Below are positions 31,971-39,890 of a stretch of 46,607 nt of DNA, in pieces. The notes beneath the pieces are model-generated. The model searched no databases and was not told where the DNA came from. It saw nothing but the letters and a program-made list of their open reading frames with translations. Within the stretch, counting starts at the first letter, position 1, and each line of letters opens with the position of its first letter. This DNA comes from JANLUX01 sp031366005 (GTDB lineage: Bacteria; Bacteroidota; Bacteroidia; AKYH767-A; OLB10): NCBI GenBank assembly GCA_031366005.1, contig JANLZB010000064.1, positions 1 through 46,607 of the forward strand. The letters are read 5' to 3'. The translations under genes were made by a program, and so were the position numbers.

Positions 31971-31988
31971 TCCCGATAGTTATCGGGA
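31971..31988. repeat. TCCCGATA 18-bp palindrome, intergenic copy
   Basis: TCCCGATAGTTATCGGGA is a palindrome with 8-bp arms. It lies between the two M16 genes, flanked by TTGATGATTTGGTGATTTG-type runs and their inverted counterparts (31948-31970 and 31999-32036). The same palindrome with GC centre occurs inside a gene at 46390-46407. Confidence 0.8.
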
Positions 31989-32067
31989 TTAATAATGAAA
32001 ACAAATCGCATTTGAATACAATCATCAAATCATCCATACAAGCACTCACACAAATAAAAACAATACA

Positions 32068-33618
32068 ATGAAAAAAATATTTATCATAGTAACATTTCTT
32101 TTAATAGTATTTAATATGAAGCCGGTAATGGCAACTGAAGTGATAGAATTAAATCTTCCTAAATCAAATAAAGTTATCATCAAGCTGATGTTTCGCAATG
32201 GTTCAATTTGCGATCCGGCTGATAAAAAAGGACTTACTTATCTTACTGCCAACACCATCATTGAAGGCGGAACTCAGGATATGACGAGCACACAGCTTAA
32301 AGATTTTCTTTATCCCATGGCTGCTGATTTTTCCGTATCAGTTGATAAGGAAGTTACCATATTTACATTCGAGGTGCATAAAGATTTTATCAGCAAAGTA
32401 TATCCTGTTATTAAAAGTTTAATCAGCGCACCACGGTTTGCCGAAGAAGATTTTTCAAGGCTTAAATCCAATCAGCAGAATTATGTGGATGAGATAATCC
32501 GTTCCACCTCTGATGAAGAATACAGTAAGAAAGCATTGGAAGATTTTATGTTTCGCGGAACTAATTACCAGCACATGGTGCAGGGAACATCAGCAGGAGT
32601 AAAGGCGTGTACTTTACAGGATTTAAAAAATCAATACACTAATTATTTTACTGCCGGCAATTTGCTTGTAGGTATTGCCGGAAATTATACTCCAGCTTTT
32701 TTAAACACACTCAACAGTGATATGTCAAAACTGTCTGCTGCTACAGCAACACTTCCTGTAGCCGGAAAGCCATTGCAGGTGGATGGATTAAATGTTGAGA
32801 TTATTGCAAAAGACAATGCATTGGGCTCTGCCATTTTTTTGGGATTTCCTTTGCCTGTTACGCGTGCCAATGATGATTTTGCACCATTGATGATTGCCAA
32901 CTCATGGCTGGGTGAACATCGCAAAAGTTATTCGCACCTCTATAAAAAAATTCGTGAGGAACGCTCAATGAATTATGGTGATTACAGTTACATTGAATGG
33001 TATAACAATGGTGGTGGAAACATGCTGCCTCGTCCTGGTTATCCGCGCTCGTCCAATTATTTTTCTATATGGTTGCGTCCCGTACAAACGGCAAAAGGTT
33101 TGAAAAAACAATATCCGGAATTAAAAGATATAACCTTAGGTCATGCGCATTTTGCTTTGCGGCTTGCTTTACATGAGATGCAAAATTTAATTGACAAAGG
33201 AATGAGCAAAGAAGATTTTGAGCTTACACGAACTTTTCTGCGCAGTTATATGAAGCTCTATATGCAAACACCGGAGCGTCAGCTTGGCTTTTTAATGGAT
33301 AGTAAATTTTATGGCAGAAAAGATTATCTGAAAGAGATGGATGAATTGCTAGCTAAAGTTACCAATGATGATGTAAACAGAGTAATGAAAAAATACTGGC
33401 AGACAAAAGATATGTACATCACCATTGTTACAGATAAAACAGAAGCTGAACCGTTGAAAAACAGTCTTGAAAATAATTTGCCTTCACCAATGAGTTATTC
33501 TGATACACAAAAAGCAGTTTTATCAAAAGAGATTTTAAGCGAGGATGATGCAATAAAATCTAATTCTTTAAAAGTAACACATGTTTCCATAGTTGATTCA
33601 AAAGAAACTTTTAAATGA
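32068..33618 (+). CDS. M16-family peptidase-like subunit without zinc site
   Basis: 516 residues with a signal peptide (MKKIFIIVTFLLIVFNMKPV, cleaved after VMA). The fold pattern is M16: ELNLPKSNKVIIKLMFRNGS, an alignable segment GLTYLTANTI where HxxEH should be, FEVHKDFISKVYPVIKSLIS and LLVGIAGNYTP, then a C-terminal half with GFPLPVTRANDD and the substrate-binding R/Y-type region EERSMNYGDYSYIEW. The zinc-binding residues are absent, so it is a non-catalytic partner that would complete the clamp of the gene before it. An unusual poly-Gly/Pro stretch (NNGGGNMLPRPGYP) marks the C-terminal half. Confidence 0.88.
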   Translation: MKKIFIIVTFLLIVFNMKPVMATEVIELNLPKSNKVIIKLMFRNGSICDPADKKGLTYLTANTIIEGGTQDMTSTQLKDFLYPMAADFSVSVDKEVTIFTFEVHKDFISKVYPVIKSLISAPRFAEEDFSRLKSNQQNYVDEIIRSTSDEEYSKKALEDFMFRGTNYQHMVQGTSAGVKACTLQDLKNQYTNYFTAGNLLVGIAGNYTPAFLNTLNSDMSKLSAATATLPVAGKPLQVDGLNVEIIAKDNALGSAIFLGFPLPVTRANDDFAPLMIANSWLGEHRKSYSHLYKKIREERSMNYGDYSYIEWYNNGGGNMLPRPGYPRSSNYFSIWLRPVQTAKGLKKQYPELKDITLGHAHFALRLALHEMQNLIDKGMSKEDFELTRTFLRSYMKLYMQTPERQLGFLMDSKFYGRKDYLKEMDELLAKVTNDDVNRVMKKYWQTKDMYITIVTDKTEAEPLKNSLENNLPSPMSYSDTQKAVLSKEILSEDDAIKSNSLKVTHVSIVDSKETFK

Positions 33619-33691
33619 GTATTGTATGAATGGAAAAATTAATAATTCATGCATGGAATAATGTTTGAATGCGTTTCAAAAAAAACTATCT

Positions 33692-34237
33692 ATGAAAAAA
33701 TTAACTGTCCGTTTATTATTCCTGTTAAGTTTAGGTGTATTGATTATATCCTGTTCACCAAAAATTCCTTTCACACAAAATGTTCGTGATAGATATAAAC
33801 TTACTGATGAGGATTTAAAACGCATCCAGTTTTATGTTTCAGATGCAATCATTTTAAAAAGAGGAGAAGAATTAGGAAGGGAAAAAGGAACGGATGAAGG
33901 TACTTTGGTAATTAAAAGCGGAAAGAATTTAGAGCAGGTAGTTTTTAAAAGAAATACTGCATGTGTTGTAAGCCAGGTTGTTGATAATTCCAAACTAACC
34001 ATGAGCTTTGAGGATGATGCAAAGAAATTTCTGGTGTTTGGCAGTGATGCAGATCCTAATGGTTACTATAGTTTGAAAGCATTGGAGTGGGTGGGAGGCA
34101 AAGGAAAAATAAATTATGGTGATCAAACTTATTTTACTAATCCAGGAAGCCAGAAAACTTTTTTAATGTTTAAGATGCAAAGCCTTCGCAAGATTCATGT
34201 TGATCAGAAAGTGGTGAAGGGAAAAAAAGTGAAGTAG
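33692..34237 (+). CDS. Lipoprotein of unknown function
   Basis: 181 residues from ATG 33692 (MKKLTVRLLFLLSLGVLIIS); an upstream ATG at 33665 would put nine extra residues before the signal. The lipobox IISC predicts lipidation at the cysteine after the signal. The mature part is rich in beta strands: RYKLTDEDLKRIQFYVSDAI, ILKRGEEL, GTLVIKSGKNLEQVVFKRNT, then LMFKMQSLRKIHVDQK. I do not recognise a named family, though similar short lipoproteins occur in Bacteroidota. It lies 73 bases after the M16 genes and just before the glycosyltransferases; a link to either is open. Confidence 0.75.
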   Translation: MKKLTVRLLFLLSLGVLIISCSPKIPFTQNVRDRYKLTDEDLKRIQFYVSDAIILKRGEELGREKGTDEGTLVIKSGKNLEQVVFKRNTACVVSQVVDNSKLTMSFEDDAKKFLVFGSDADPNGYYSLKALEWVGGKGKINYGDQTYFTNPGSQKTFLMFKMQSLRKIHVDQKVVKGKKVK

Positions 34238-34252
34238 GGAGAAGATTTTTAC

Positions 34253-35182
34253 ATGCCCTTACTCAGCATTATTATCCCTACAAAAGATCGTGAAAGTATT
34301 TTTCAGGAAACATTGAAACGTGCGCATCTTTCCATTGCGAATTTTGATGCTGAAATAATAGTTGTAAATGATTCTAAAACACAACCTGTAATTATTCCTC
34401 CTCACTATAAAAATATTCATGTTATAAATAATCCTGAAAGCGGTGTTGCGTCTGCGCGAAACAACGGTGCTTCAATTGCTCAGTCACCATTGCTTTTATT
34501 TTTAGATGATGATATGTGGATAAGCGCAGAGCTGATAAAAAAAGCGCTGGAGCTCAATGCTGATTATCCAAAAGCTGTTTTCAATTTTAACTGGGAATAT
34601 CCTCCTGAATTAAGAAAACAAATTCAGCAACATCCATTCGGCAGATTTTTAGAATCCATACAATTTACAACGCTGAAGGGATGGTGCAGAGGAATGGATT
34701 GGCATGATGATAAAATGTTTGCAAGCACGGGATTGGCAGGAGCGAATCTTTTAATTTCAAAAGAAATTTATGTTAGTGTTAATGGTTATGATGCAAGCTT
34801 TCCTTTGGCTGGTGCAGAGGATCATGATTTCTCAAAACGTATTATTAAAGCGGGTTTCAAGTTGTATATCTATCCGATGATAAAAACCTTGCACAATGAG
34901 GTTAATAAAACCAGCTTACGCGGATTTTTGTCCCGCACTTATAACAATGCAATCACTTTCCGGCATGCGGTAAATATTGGTTACAGCGAACTCACTATAA
35001 ACTATTCGCCATTAAAAAAATCAGTTTATCAAGCTATGAAATATTTTTACAAGCCATTAATATTTATCTCTGATCACTGGATCAATATACGGGCGTTGGA
35101 TTTTATTTATTTTCGTTTGTGTCATTTGTTAGTGGGTTTTTATACATACAGAGGATATCACAACATGTCAATTGAAAACTGA
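34253..35182 (+). CDS. Family 2 glycosyltransferase
   Basis: 309 residues. The nucleotide-sugar fold GT-A starts PLLSIIIPTKDRESIFQETL. SGVASARNNGASIAQSPLLL and FLDDDMWIS (the DxD-type metal site) follow, then AGANLLISKEIYVSVNGYDA and FPLAGAEDHDFSKRIIKAGF with the catalytic ED. It transfers a sugar to a surface glycan; sugar and acceptor are unknown. A C-terminal part with hydrophobic segments (YFYKPLIFISDHWI, FYTYRGYHN) suggests membrane contact. Its last 11 bases overlap the following GT4 gene, so translation is coupled. Confidence 0.92.
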   Translation: MPLLSIIIPTKDRESIFQETLKRAHLSIANFDAEIIVVNDSKTQPVIIPPHYKNIHVINNPESGVASARNNGASIAQSPLLLFLDDDMWISAELIKKALELNADYPKAVFNFNWEYPPELRKQIQQHPFGRFLESIQFTTLKGWCRGMDWHDDKMFASTGLAGANLLISKEIYVSVNGYDASFPLAGAEDHDFSKRIIKAGFKLYIYPMIKTLHNEVNKTSLRGFLSRTYNNAITFRHAVNIGYSELTINYSPLKKSVYQAMKYFYKPLIFISDHWINIRALDFIYFRLCHLLVGFYTYRGYHNMSIEN

Positions 35183-36290
35183 AAAAATTCTTTTTGTTAT
35201 TTCGCTCGTTGACCGGAGCCTTGCTTTCGAATGGTTCTTTCGTGAATTGGCAAAAACAAATTCAGATTTTGAAATTGTGTTTCTGCATCCGCAAGAACCT
35301 GCATTGGCAATGTTTTGTAAAACCTTAGATGTAAACGTTCATTGGTTCCGTTACCGTAATAAGCTTGATGCTCCTATTTGTTTTTTTAAGTTGTGTCGTT
35401 TAATGATAAGTGATAAGATCACTTTAGTACACGCACATTTATTTGATGCAAGTTTAATAACAATTGCTGCAGCAAAATTTTGTGGGATCCGTAAACGTAT
35501 TCATACACGACATCATGCATCACAGCATCATCAGTATAATCCGCATGCTGTAAAGTATGATCGTTTTATTAATCGTCAATCAACACATATTGTAGCGATC
35601 AGTGAGGGAATAAAAAACATTTTAATTGATAAGGAAAAAGTGCCCGCAGAAAAAATCACTGTGGTCCATCATGGCTTTGATTTAAAATATTTTGAAAATG
35701 CAAACCAGGAACGCATTGATGCACTCAGAAAAAAATATTCTTTCAAGGATTCTTCTCCTATAATCGGTGTTATTTCCAGATGGACTCACTGGAAAGGAAT
35801 TCAATATATCATTCCTGCATTTAAATCATTGTTGGAAAATTATCCTTCTGCTGTTCTCTTACTTGCCAATGCAAATGGTGAATTTGTGAATGAAATTGAA
35901 AATCATTTAACAAATCTTCCGGAAGATCGCTACAGGAAAATTGTATTTGAAGAGGATACTCCTGCGCTCTATCACTTAATGAATGTATTTGTTCATGTGC
36001 CGATTGATGATCACAGTGAAGCATTCGGACAGGTTTATGTTGAAGCTTTGGCTGCTGGTATTCCTTCTGTTTTTACTTTATCCGGAATCGCCAATGAGTT
36101 TGTCCGCGATCAACACAATGCTGTTGTAGTTCCTTATCAAAATGCTATAGTAATAACAGAAGCAATTGAAGAGATTCTCAACAATGAAAAATTGAAGCGT
36201 GAATTAATATCCAATGGTAAAAACGATGTTACTAAATTGTTTGACATCGAACTGATGGTAAATAAAATGAAGCGGATTTATGAGCAATGA
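35172..36290 (+). CDS. Family 4 glycosyltransferase, TTG start
   Basis: This 372-residue GT-B protein has the N-terminal half with HAHLFDASLITIAAAKF, RIHTRHHASQHHQYNP and ISEGIKNILIDKEKVPAEKI, and the C-terminal half with IGVISRWTHWKGIQYIIPAF. FGQVYVEALAAGIPSVFTLS carries the EA(x)A(x)GIP-type nucleotide-sugar binding glutamate. The only in-frame start before the conserved region is TTG at 35172, inside the end of the GT2 gene (11-base overlap). It also overlaps the next GT2 gene by 11 bases. The matching overlaps indicate a tightly coupled operon. Confidence 0.9.
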   Translation: MKTEKILFVISLVDRSLAFEWFFRELAKTNSDFEIVFLHPQEPALAMFCKTLDVNVHWFRYRNKLDAPICFFKLCRLMISDKITLVHAHLFDASLITIAAAKFCGIRKRIHTRHHASQHHQYNPHAVKYDRFINRQSTHIVAISEGIKNILIDKEKVPAEKITVVHHGFDLKYFENANQERIDALRKKYSFKDSSPIIGVISRWTHWKGIQYIIPAFKSLLENYPSAVLLLANANGEFVNEIENHLTNLPEDRYRKIVFEEDTPALYHLMNVFVHVPIDDHSEAFGQVYVEALAAGIPSVFTLSGIANEFVRDQHNAVVVPYQNAIVITEAIEEILNNEKLKRELISNGKNDVTKLFDIELMVNKMKRIYEQ

Positions 36291-37200
36291 AAAAGTTTTT
36301 TTCTCTGTCGTACTTCCATGCTATAACAGGGCAGCATTTATTGAACATACAATCCATTCTGTTCAGCATCAGCTATATCAAAACTGGGAATTAATTGTGG
36401 TGGATGATGGAAGTACTGATAACACAGAAAGTATTGTGCGATCAATTCTGGATTCGAAAATTAAATACACTCGTATTGCCAATAGTGAGAGAGGAGCTGC
36501 AAGAAATGCAGGCATTCATTTAGCGAATGGAGATTTTATCTGCTTCCTTGATTCTGACGATTATTTGTTACCAAATCATTTATCAGAAGCAAATAGATTC
36601 ATCAGCAGCAATCATGATATAAAAGTTTTTCACGAGGGTTTTGAAATTCGCAAACAGGATGGAACAGTTTTATATTCTTCAAAAAACTTAAAAGGTGTAT
36701 TGAACAGGAAATTGATTCAGAATAATGTAATCAGTCCGAATGGAATTTTTATAAAGAAAAATATAATCAGCAGCAACCTTTTCAGAGAAGAGCGATTACT
36801 TGCCGGTACAGAGGATTATGAATTATGGCTACGCATAGCTTGTCAATATCCCATTGTGCAAAATGAATGCATTACTTCAATTCTTGTTGATCATCCACAA
36901 CGCAGCATGAAAGAATCAGAACTGGAAAAGCTGTTAAACAGGATACATTTTTTTTTGAAATGTGTAGAGGAGAATGCTGATGTAAAAAATTGGATGGGAA
37001 AAAGTTACAATGAATTTAAAGCAAGAAGGTATTCTTATATAGCATTGCATTCAGCACTAAGCAATCATCGCAATACAACATTTCTATATCTGAAAAAATC
37101 ATTAATCACCTGGACAATGATTATTTTTACAAAAAGGTTTTATGTTATTTTGTTTCGATTGTTCTTCACAAAAAAAAATCAAACACAATCTTTTTACTAA
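36280..37200 (+). CDS. Family 2 glycosyltransferase
   Basis: 306 residues. GT-A fold: FFSVVLPCYNRAAFIEHTIH, then WELIVVDDGSTDNTESIV (DDGS), SERGAARNAGIHLANGDFIC and FLDSDDYL (DxD). RLLAGTEDYELWLRIACQYP supplies the ED-type catalytic base. It is closely similar to the GT2 at 38995-39888 (same ERGAARN, SDD and EDxELWLR blocks), so the two are probably paralogues adding related sugars. It overlaps the upstream GT4 by 11 bases. It ends in a basic, hydrophobic tail. Confidence 0.92.
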   Translation: MSNEKVFFSVVLPCYNRAAFIEHTIHSVQHQLYQNWELIVVDDGSTDNTESIVRSILDSKIKYTRIANSERGAARNAGIHLANGDFICFLDSDDYLLPNHLSEANRFISSNHDIKVFHEGFEIRKQDGTVLYSSKNLKGVLNRKLIQNNVISPNGIFIKKNIISSNLFREERLLAGTEDYELWLRIACQYPIVQNECITSILVDHPQRSMKESELEKLLNRIHFFLKCVEENADVKNWMGKSYNEFKARRYSYIALHSALSNHRNTTFLYLKKSLITWTMIIFTKRFYVILFRLFFTKKNQTQSFY

Positions 37201-37245
37201 AAGGCAAATAGCTAATATTGTGATTACATCTTTCTTGATTCCACG

Positions 37246-38985
37246 ATGTCAAAAATATTTTTGGTACTGTTTAAAAAAGCAGACCCTGATCGAATAGCGA
37301 GCTGTAAGTTAAAAGCAGAAAAAATGATGGAGGTTTTATCTCCTGACCATTTAACGCCATCGGTGAAGGTTGAAGCGGATTCTTCTACCTGCCTTTTTTT
37401 GTTTAATGATCGTAAGCAGGTAAAGTATCACGAGTTTAATATTTGTACAGGCACTTTTATTCCGATGCCTGATAATTGGTGGGAGCTTCAGGAAATTCCT
37501 GCATCAGCATCATTATTTATAAAAACGGATTCCAATATTTGTAAAGTAATTGTAAACAACGTGGCAGGCCGATGCACCTGGTATTATTCCGATAACGAAC
37601 AGTTTATTGTTTCAACTTCTCAACGTGCTATTATTACATGGCTTGGTTCATTTCAATATAATCCTCAGGCAGTTTCATGGATGCTTGCTACAGGTAATTT
37701 AGGTCCGGGCAATTCCTGGGATAAGCGATTGCAACATGTGTCAGCGGCAACCACACTGGAGTTTGACAGGCATAATTGGAAATTAACAAAAACGAAATCA
37801 CCGGTAACATTTGTTAATGTTCATCAAAGCAAATCAAAATTAAAATTGACTTTGGAAAAAATACTTGATAATATTTTTTCTGAAATGAAAATTGAAATCC
37901 CTTTCACAGCTTTGACATTATCAGGCGGTTATGACAGCAGGACAGTTTTATATTACATGGTGAAACATGGTATGCTTGTTCCAACTGTAACCTGGGGATT
38001 ATCTTCCGCTTTGCAGGAGCGGAGTACCGATGCCCACGCTGCCGATGTTCTGGCAGATGAATACGGAGTTCCCCACCGGTTTTATTCCACTGACTTTACC
38101 ATGGATTTTGAAACTGTGTTTGAAAGATTTCTTAAGTCAGGCGAAGGCAGACTTGATCACATTAACACCTTTATGGATGGATTCCGGATGTGGAAAAATT
38201 TAAATGATTCCGGCATTCGGCATATTATCCGTGCTGATGAAGTATTTGGATGGCTGCCTGCACAAACGGAGCAGGATGTGCGCATTTCTCTTGATCTTCA
38301 CAAGATGGAAGACAATGCTAACATGCCTCCATTGAAAGAACTGGAACTGGAAGAACAATATTATCCCGTTGAATATCTCCGCGAGGCTAATGAATCACTC
38401 GCTACATGGAGAGACCGATTGTATCGACAGTTTCGCTTGCCTTATGTACTTACAGCTCTTCATGATCTTGTTCAGCCCTATGCTGAAATAATCAATCCGT
38501 TTTTACATGCTGATGTCATTGCTTTCTGCGATACTATTCCTGATGAGTTGCGTTCACAAAAAAAATTATATGCAGAGATAGTTTCAAAATTACTTCCATC
38601 GGTTCCCATCGCACGTAAAGCTTCTATTCCTGAACAAGGTGCCATACTTCGTTCTTCACGCATCGTTAGCTTTATACTTAATGAACTCAATAGTGCTGAA
38701 GCATTGCAGCTTCTCGGAGAAAAATTTTTACACTGGATTCCTGATCACCTTTTTGTAGATGATGATTTGGTAAACAGAACAAATAATACAATGGGACTCT
38801 GGTTGAAATCAGCTATACCATGGAAATTGAAAAAAATTATACGCAAGGATCTTGTAAAATATCACGGTGACTTTAATCAACTTGCTTTCAGAGCTGTTAT
38901 TTCTACACGGATGCATCGCCTGTTAAATCAGGATGCAAATGCACTGAAAAAAAATGCTGTCGCTGATAAATTACATATCAATTAA
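37246..38985 (+). CDS. Asparagine-synthetase-like protein without glutaminase cysteine
   Basis: 579 residues. The C-terminal half is an asparagine-synthase ATP-pyrophosphatase domain with the P-loop LTLSGGYDSRT (S226-S231) followed by IRADEVFGWLP and the usual helical lid. The N-terminal 190 residues have the layout of the glutamine amidotransferase domain (VAGRCTWYYSDNEQFIVSTS, SWMLATGNLGPGNSW). They lack Cys2, starting MSKIFLVLFKK, so glutamine cannot be the nitrogen source. Such proteins adenylate a carboxylate and couple it to an amine or ammonia. It lies between glycosyltransferases, so an amide on a uronic acid or amino sugar is plausible; asparagine making is unlikely. Confidence 0.85.
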   Translation: MSKIFLVLFKKADPDRIASCKLKAEKMMEVLSPDHLTPSVKVEADSSTCLFLFNDRKQVKYHEFNICTGTFIPMPDNWWELQEIPASASLFIKTDSNICKVIVNNVAGRCTWYYSDNEQFIVSTSQRAIITWLGSFQYNPQAVSWMLATGNLGPGNSWDKRLQHVSAATTLEFDRHNWKLTKTKSPVTFVNVHQSKSKLKLTLEKILDNIFSEMKIEIPFTALTLSGGYDSRTVLYYMVKHGMLVPTVTWGLSSALQERSTDAHAADVLADEYGVPHRFYSTDFTMDFETVFERFLKSGEGRLDHINTFMDGFRMWKNLNDSGIRHIIRADEVFGWLPAQTEQDVRISLDLHKMEDNANMPPLKELELEEQYYPVEYLREANESLATWRDRLYRQFRLPYVLTALHDLVQPYAEIINPFLHADVIAFCDTIPDELRSQKKLYAEIVSKLLPSVPIARKASIPEQGAILRSSRIVSFILNELNSAEALQLLGEKFLHWIPDHLFVDDDLVNRTNNTMGLWLKSAIPWKLKKIIRKDLVKYHGDFNQLAFRAVISTRMHRLLNQDANALKKNAVADKLHIN

Positions 38986-38994
38986 TTTATCTCT

Positions 38995-39888
38995 GTGAGC
39001 AATCCTTTTTTCAGTATAATCATTCCTACCTATAACAGATCATTACTTATTGTGCATGCAATTGTTTCTGCGCTTGAACAACAATTTACCAATTTTGAAA
39101 TAATTGTTGTTGATGATGGAAGTACTGATGATACAGAAGAAGTAGTGAATAGATTACATCATCCTAAACTGCGTTATTTTAAACAATCAAATGCTGAACG
39201 TGGTGCAGCAAGGAATACAGGAATTAAACAGGCACTTGGAACTTACATTACTTTTTGTGATTCTGATGATGTTATGTATCCTGATTATTTACAGAATGCA
39301 TTTGAAACAATTAAAAGCAATAATCATCCTGAGTGGTTGCATGTCGGTTATGAAATAAAAAAAAACTCAGGAGATAAAATCGAGATCAACCATCTTGAAA
39401 AAAACATTATCAGAAGACTTGCAAAAGGAAATCCCTTAAGTTGTATGGGAGTTTTTGTTAAGCGTGAAATTTTACTTGAAAACTTATTTCGTGAAAACCG
39501 TTACCTCGCAGGGAGTGAAGACTGGGAGTTGTGGTTAAGATTATCTGCCCGTTATCCCATTGTTTTTGATAACCGTATTTCAGCGGCATTGCATATTCAT
39601 GATGAAAGAAGTGTAGTTCACACTAATGAATTAAAATTACAATTGCGTAAATACCTTTCTATTGGTTATGCTTTTGAGGACGAAGCTGTGCAAAAATATT
39701 ATAGAAAATACCGTAAAATGATGGTATCGTATTTTGATACTTACATAGCATTGCATTTGGTTCTTGCAGGAAAAAAAGGAGTGCTTAAATATCTTTTAAA
39801 AGCAATATTTAAATATCCGTTAGTGATATTTGATAGAAGAGTATTGGCAATTTTTAAACACCTTTTAAAAAGGTTCATCAACCAATAA
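38995..39888 (+). CDS. Family 2 glycosyltransferase, GTG start
   Basis: 297 residues starting at GTG 38995. The GT-A features are FFSIIIPTYNRSLLIVHAIV, FEIIVVDDGSTDDTEEVV, AERGAARNTGIKQALGTYIT and FCDSDDVMY (DxD), then RYLAGSEDWELWLRLSARYP. It resembles the GT2 at 36280-37200 throughout. It is the last gene of the glycan cluster and starts 9 bases after the asparagine-synthetase-like gene. Its stop lies 2 bases from the stop of the convergent PKD protein gene, leaving no room for a separate terminator. Confidence 0.92.
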   Translation: MSNPFFSIIIPTYNRSLLIVHAIVSALEQQFTNFEIIVVDDGSTDDTEEVVNRLHHPKLRYFKQSNAERGAARNTGIKQALGTYITFCDSDDVMYPDYLQNAFETIKSNNHPEWLHVGYEIKKNSGDKIEINHLEKNIIRRLAKGNPLSCMGVFVKREILLENLFRENRYLAGSEDWELWLRLSARYPIVFDNRISAALHIHDERSVVHTNELKLQLRKYLSIGYAFEDEAVQKYYRKYRKMMVSYFDTYIALHLVLAGKKGVLKYLLKAIFKYPLVIFDRRVLAIFKHLLKRFINQ

Positions 39889-39890
39889 TT

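Noticed and set aside
37246..38985. True asparagine synthetase AsnB
   Set aside because: The glutaminase Cys2 is missing and the gene lies within a glycosyltransferase cluster.
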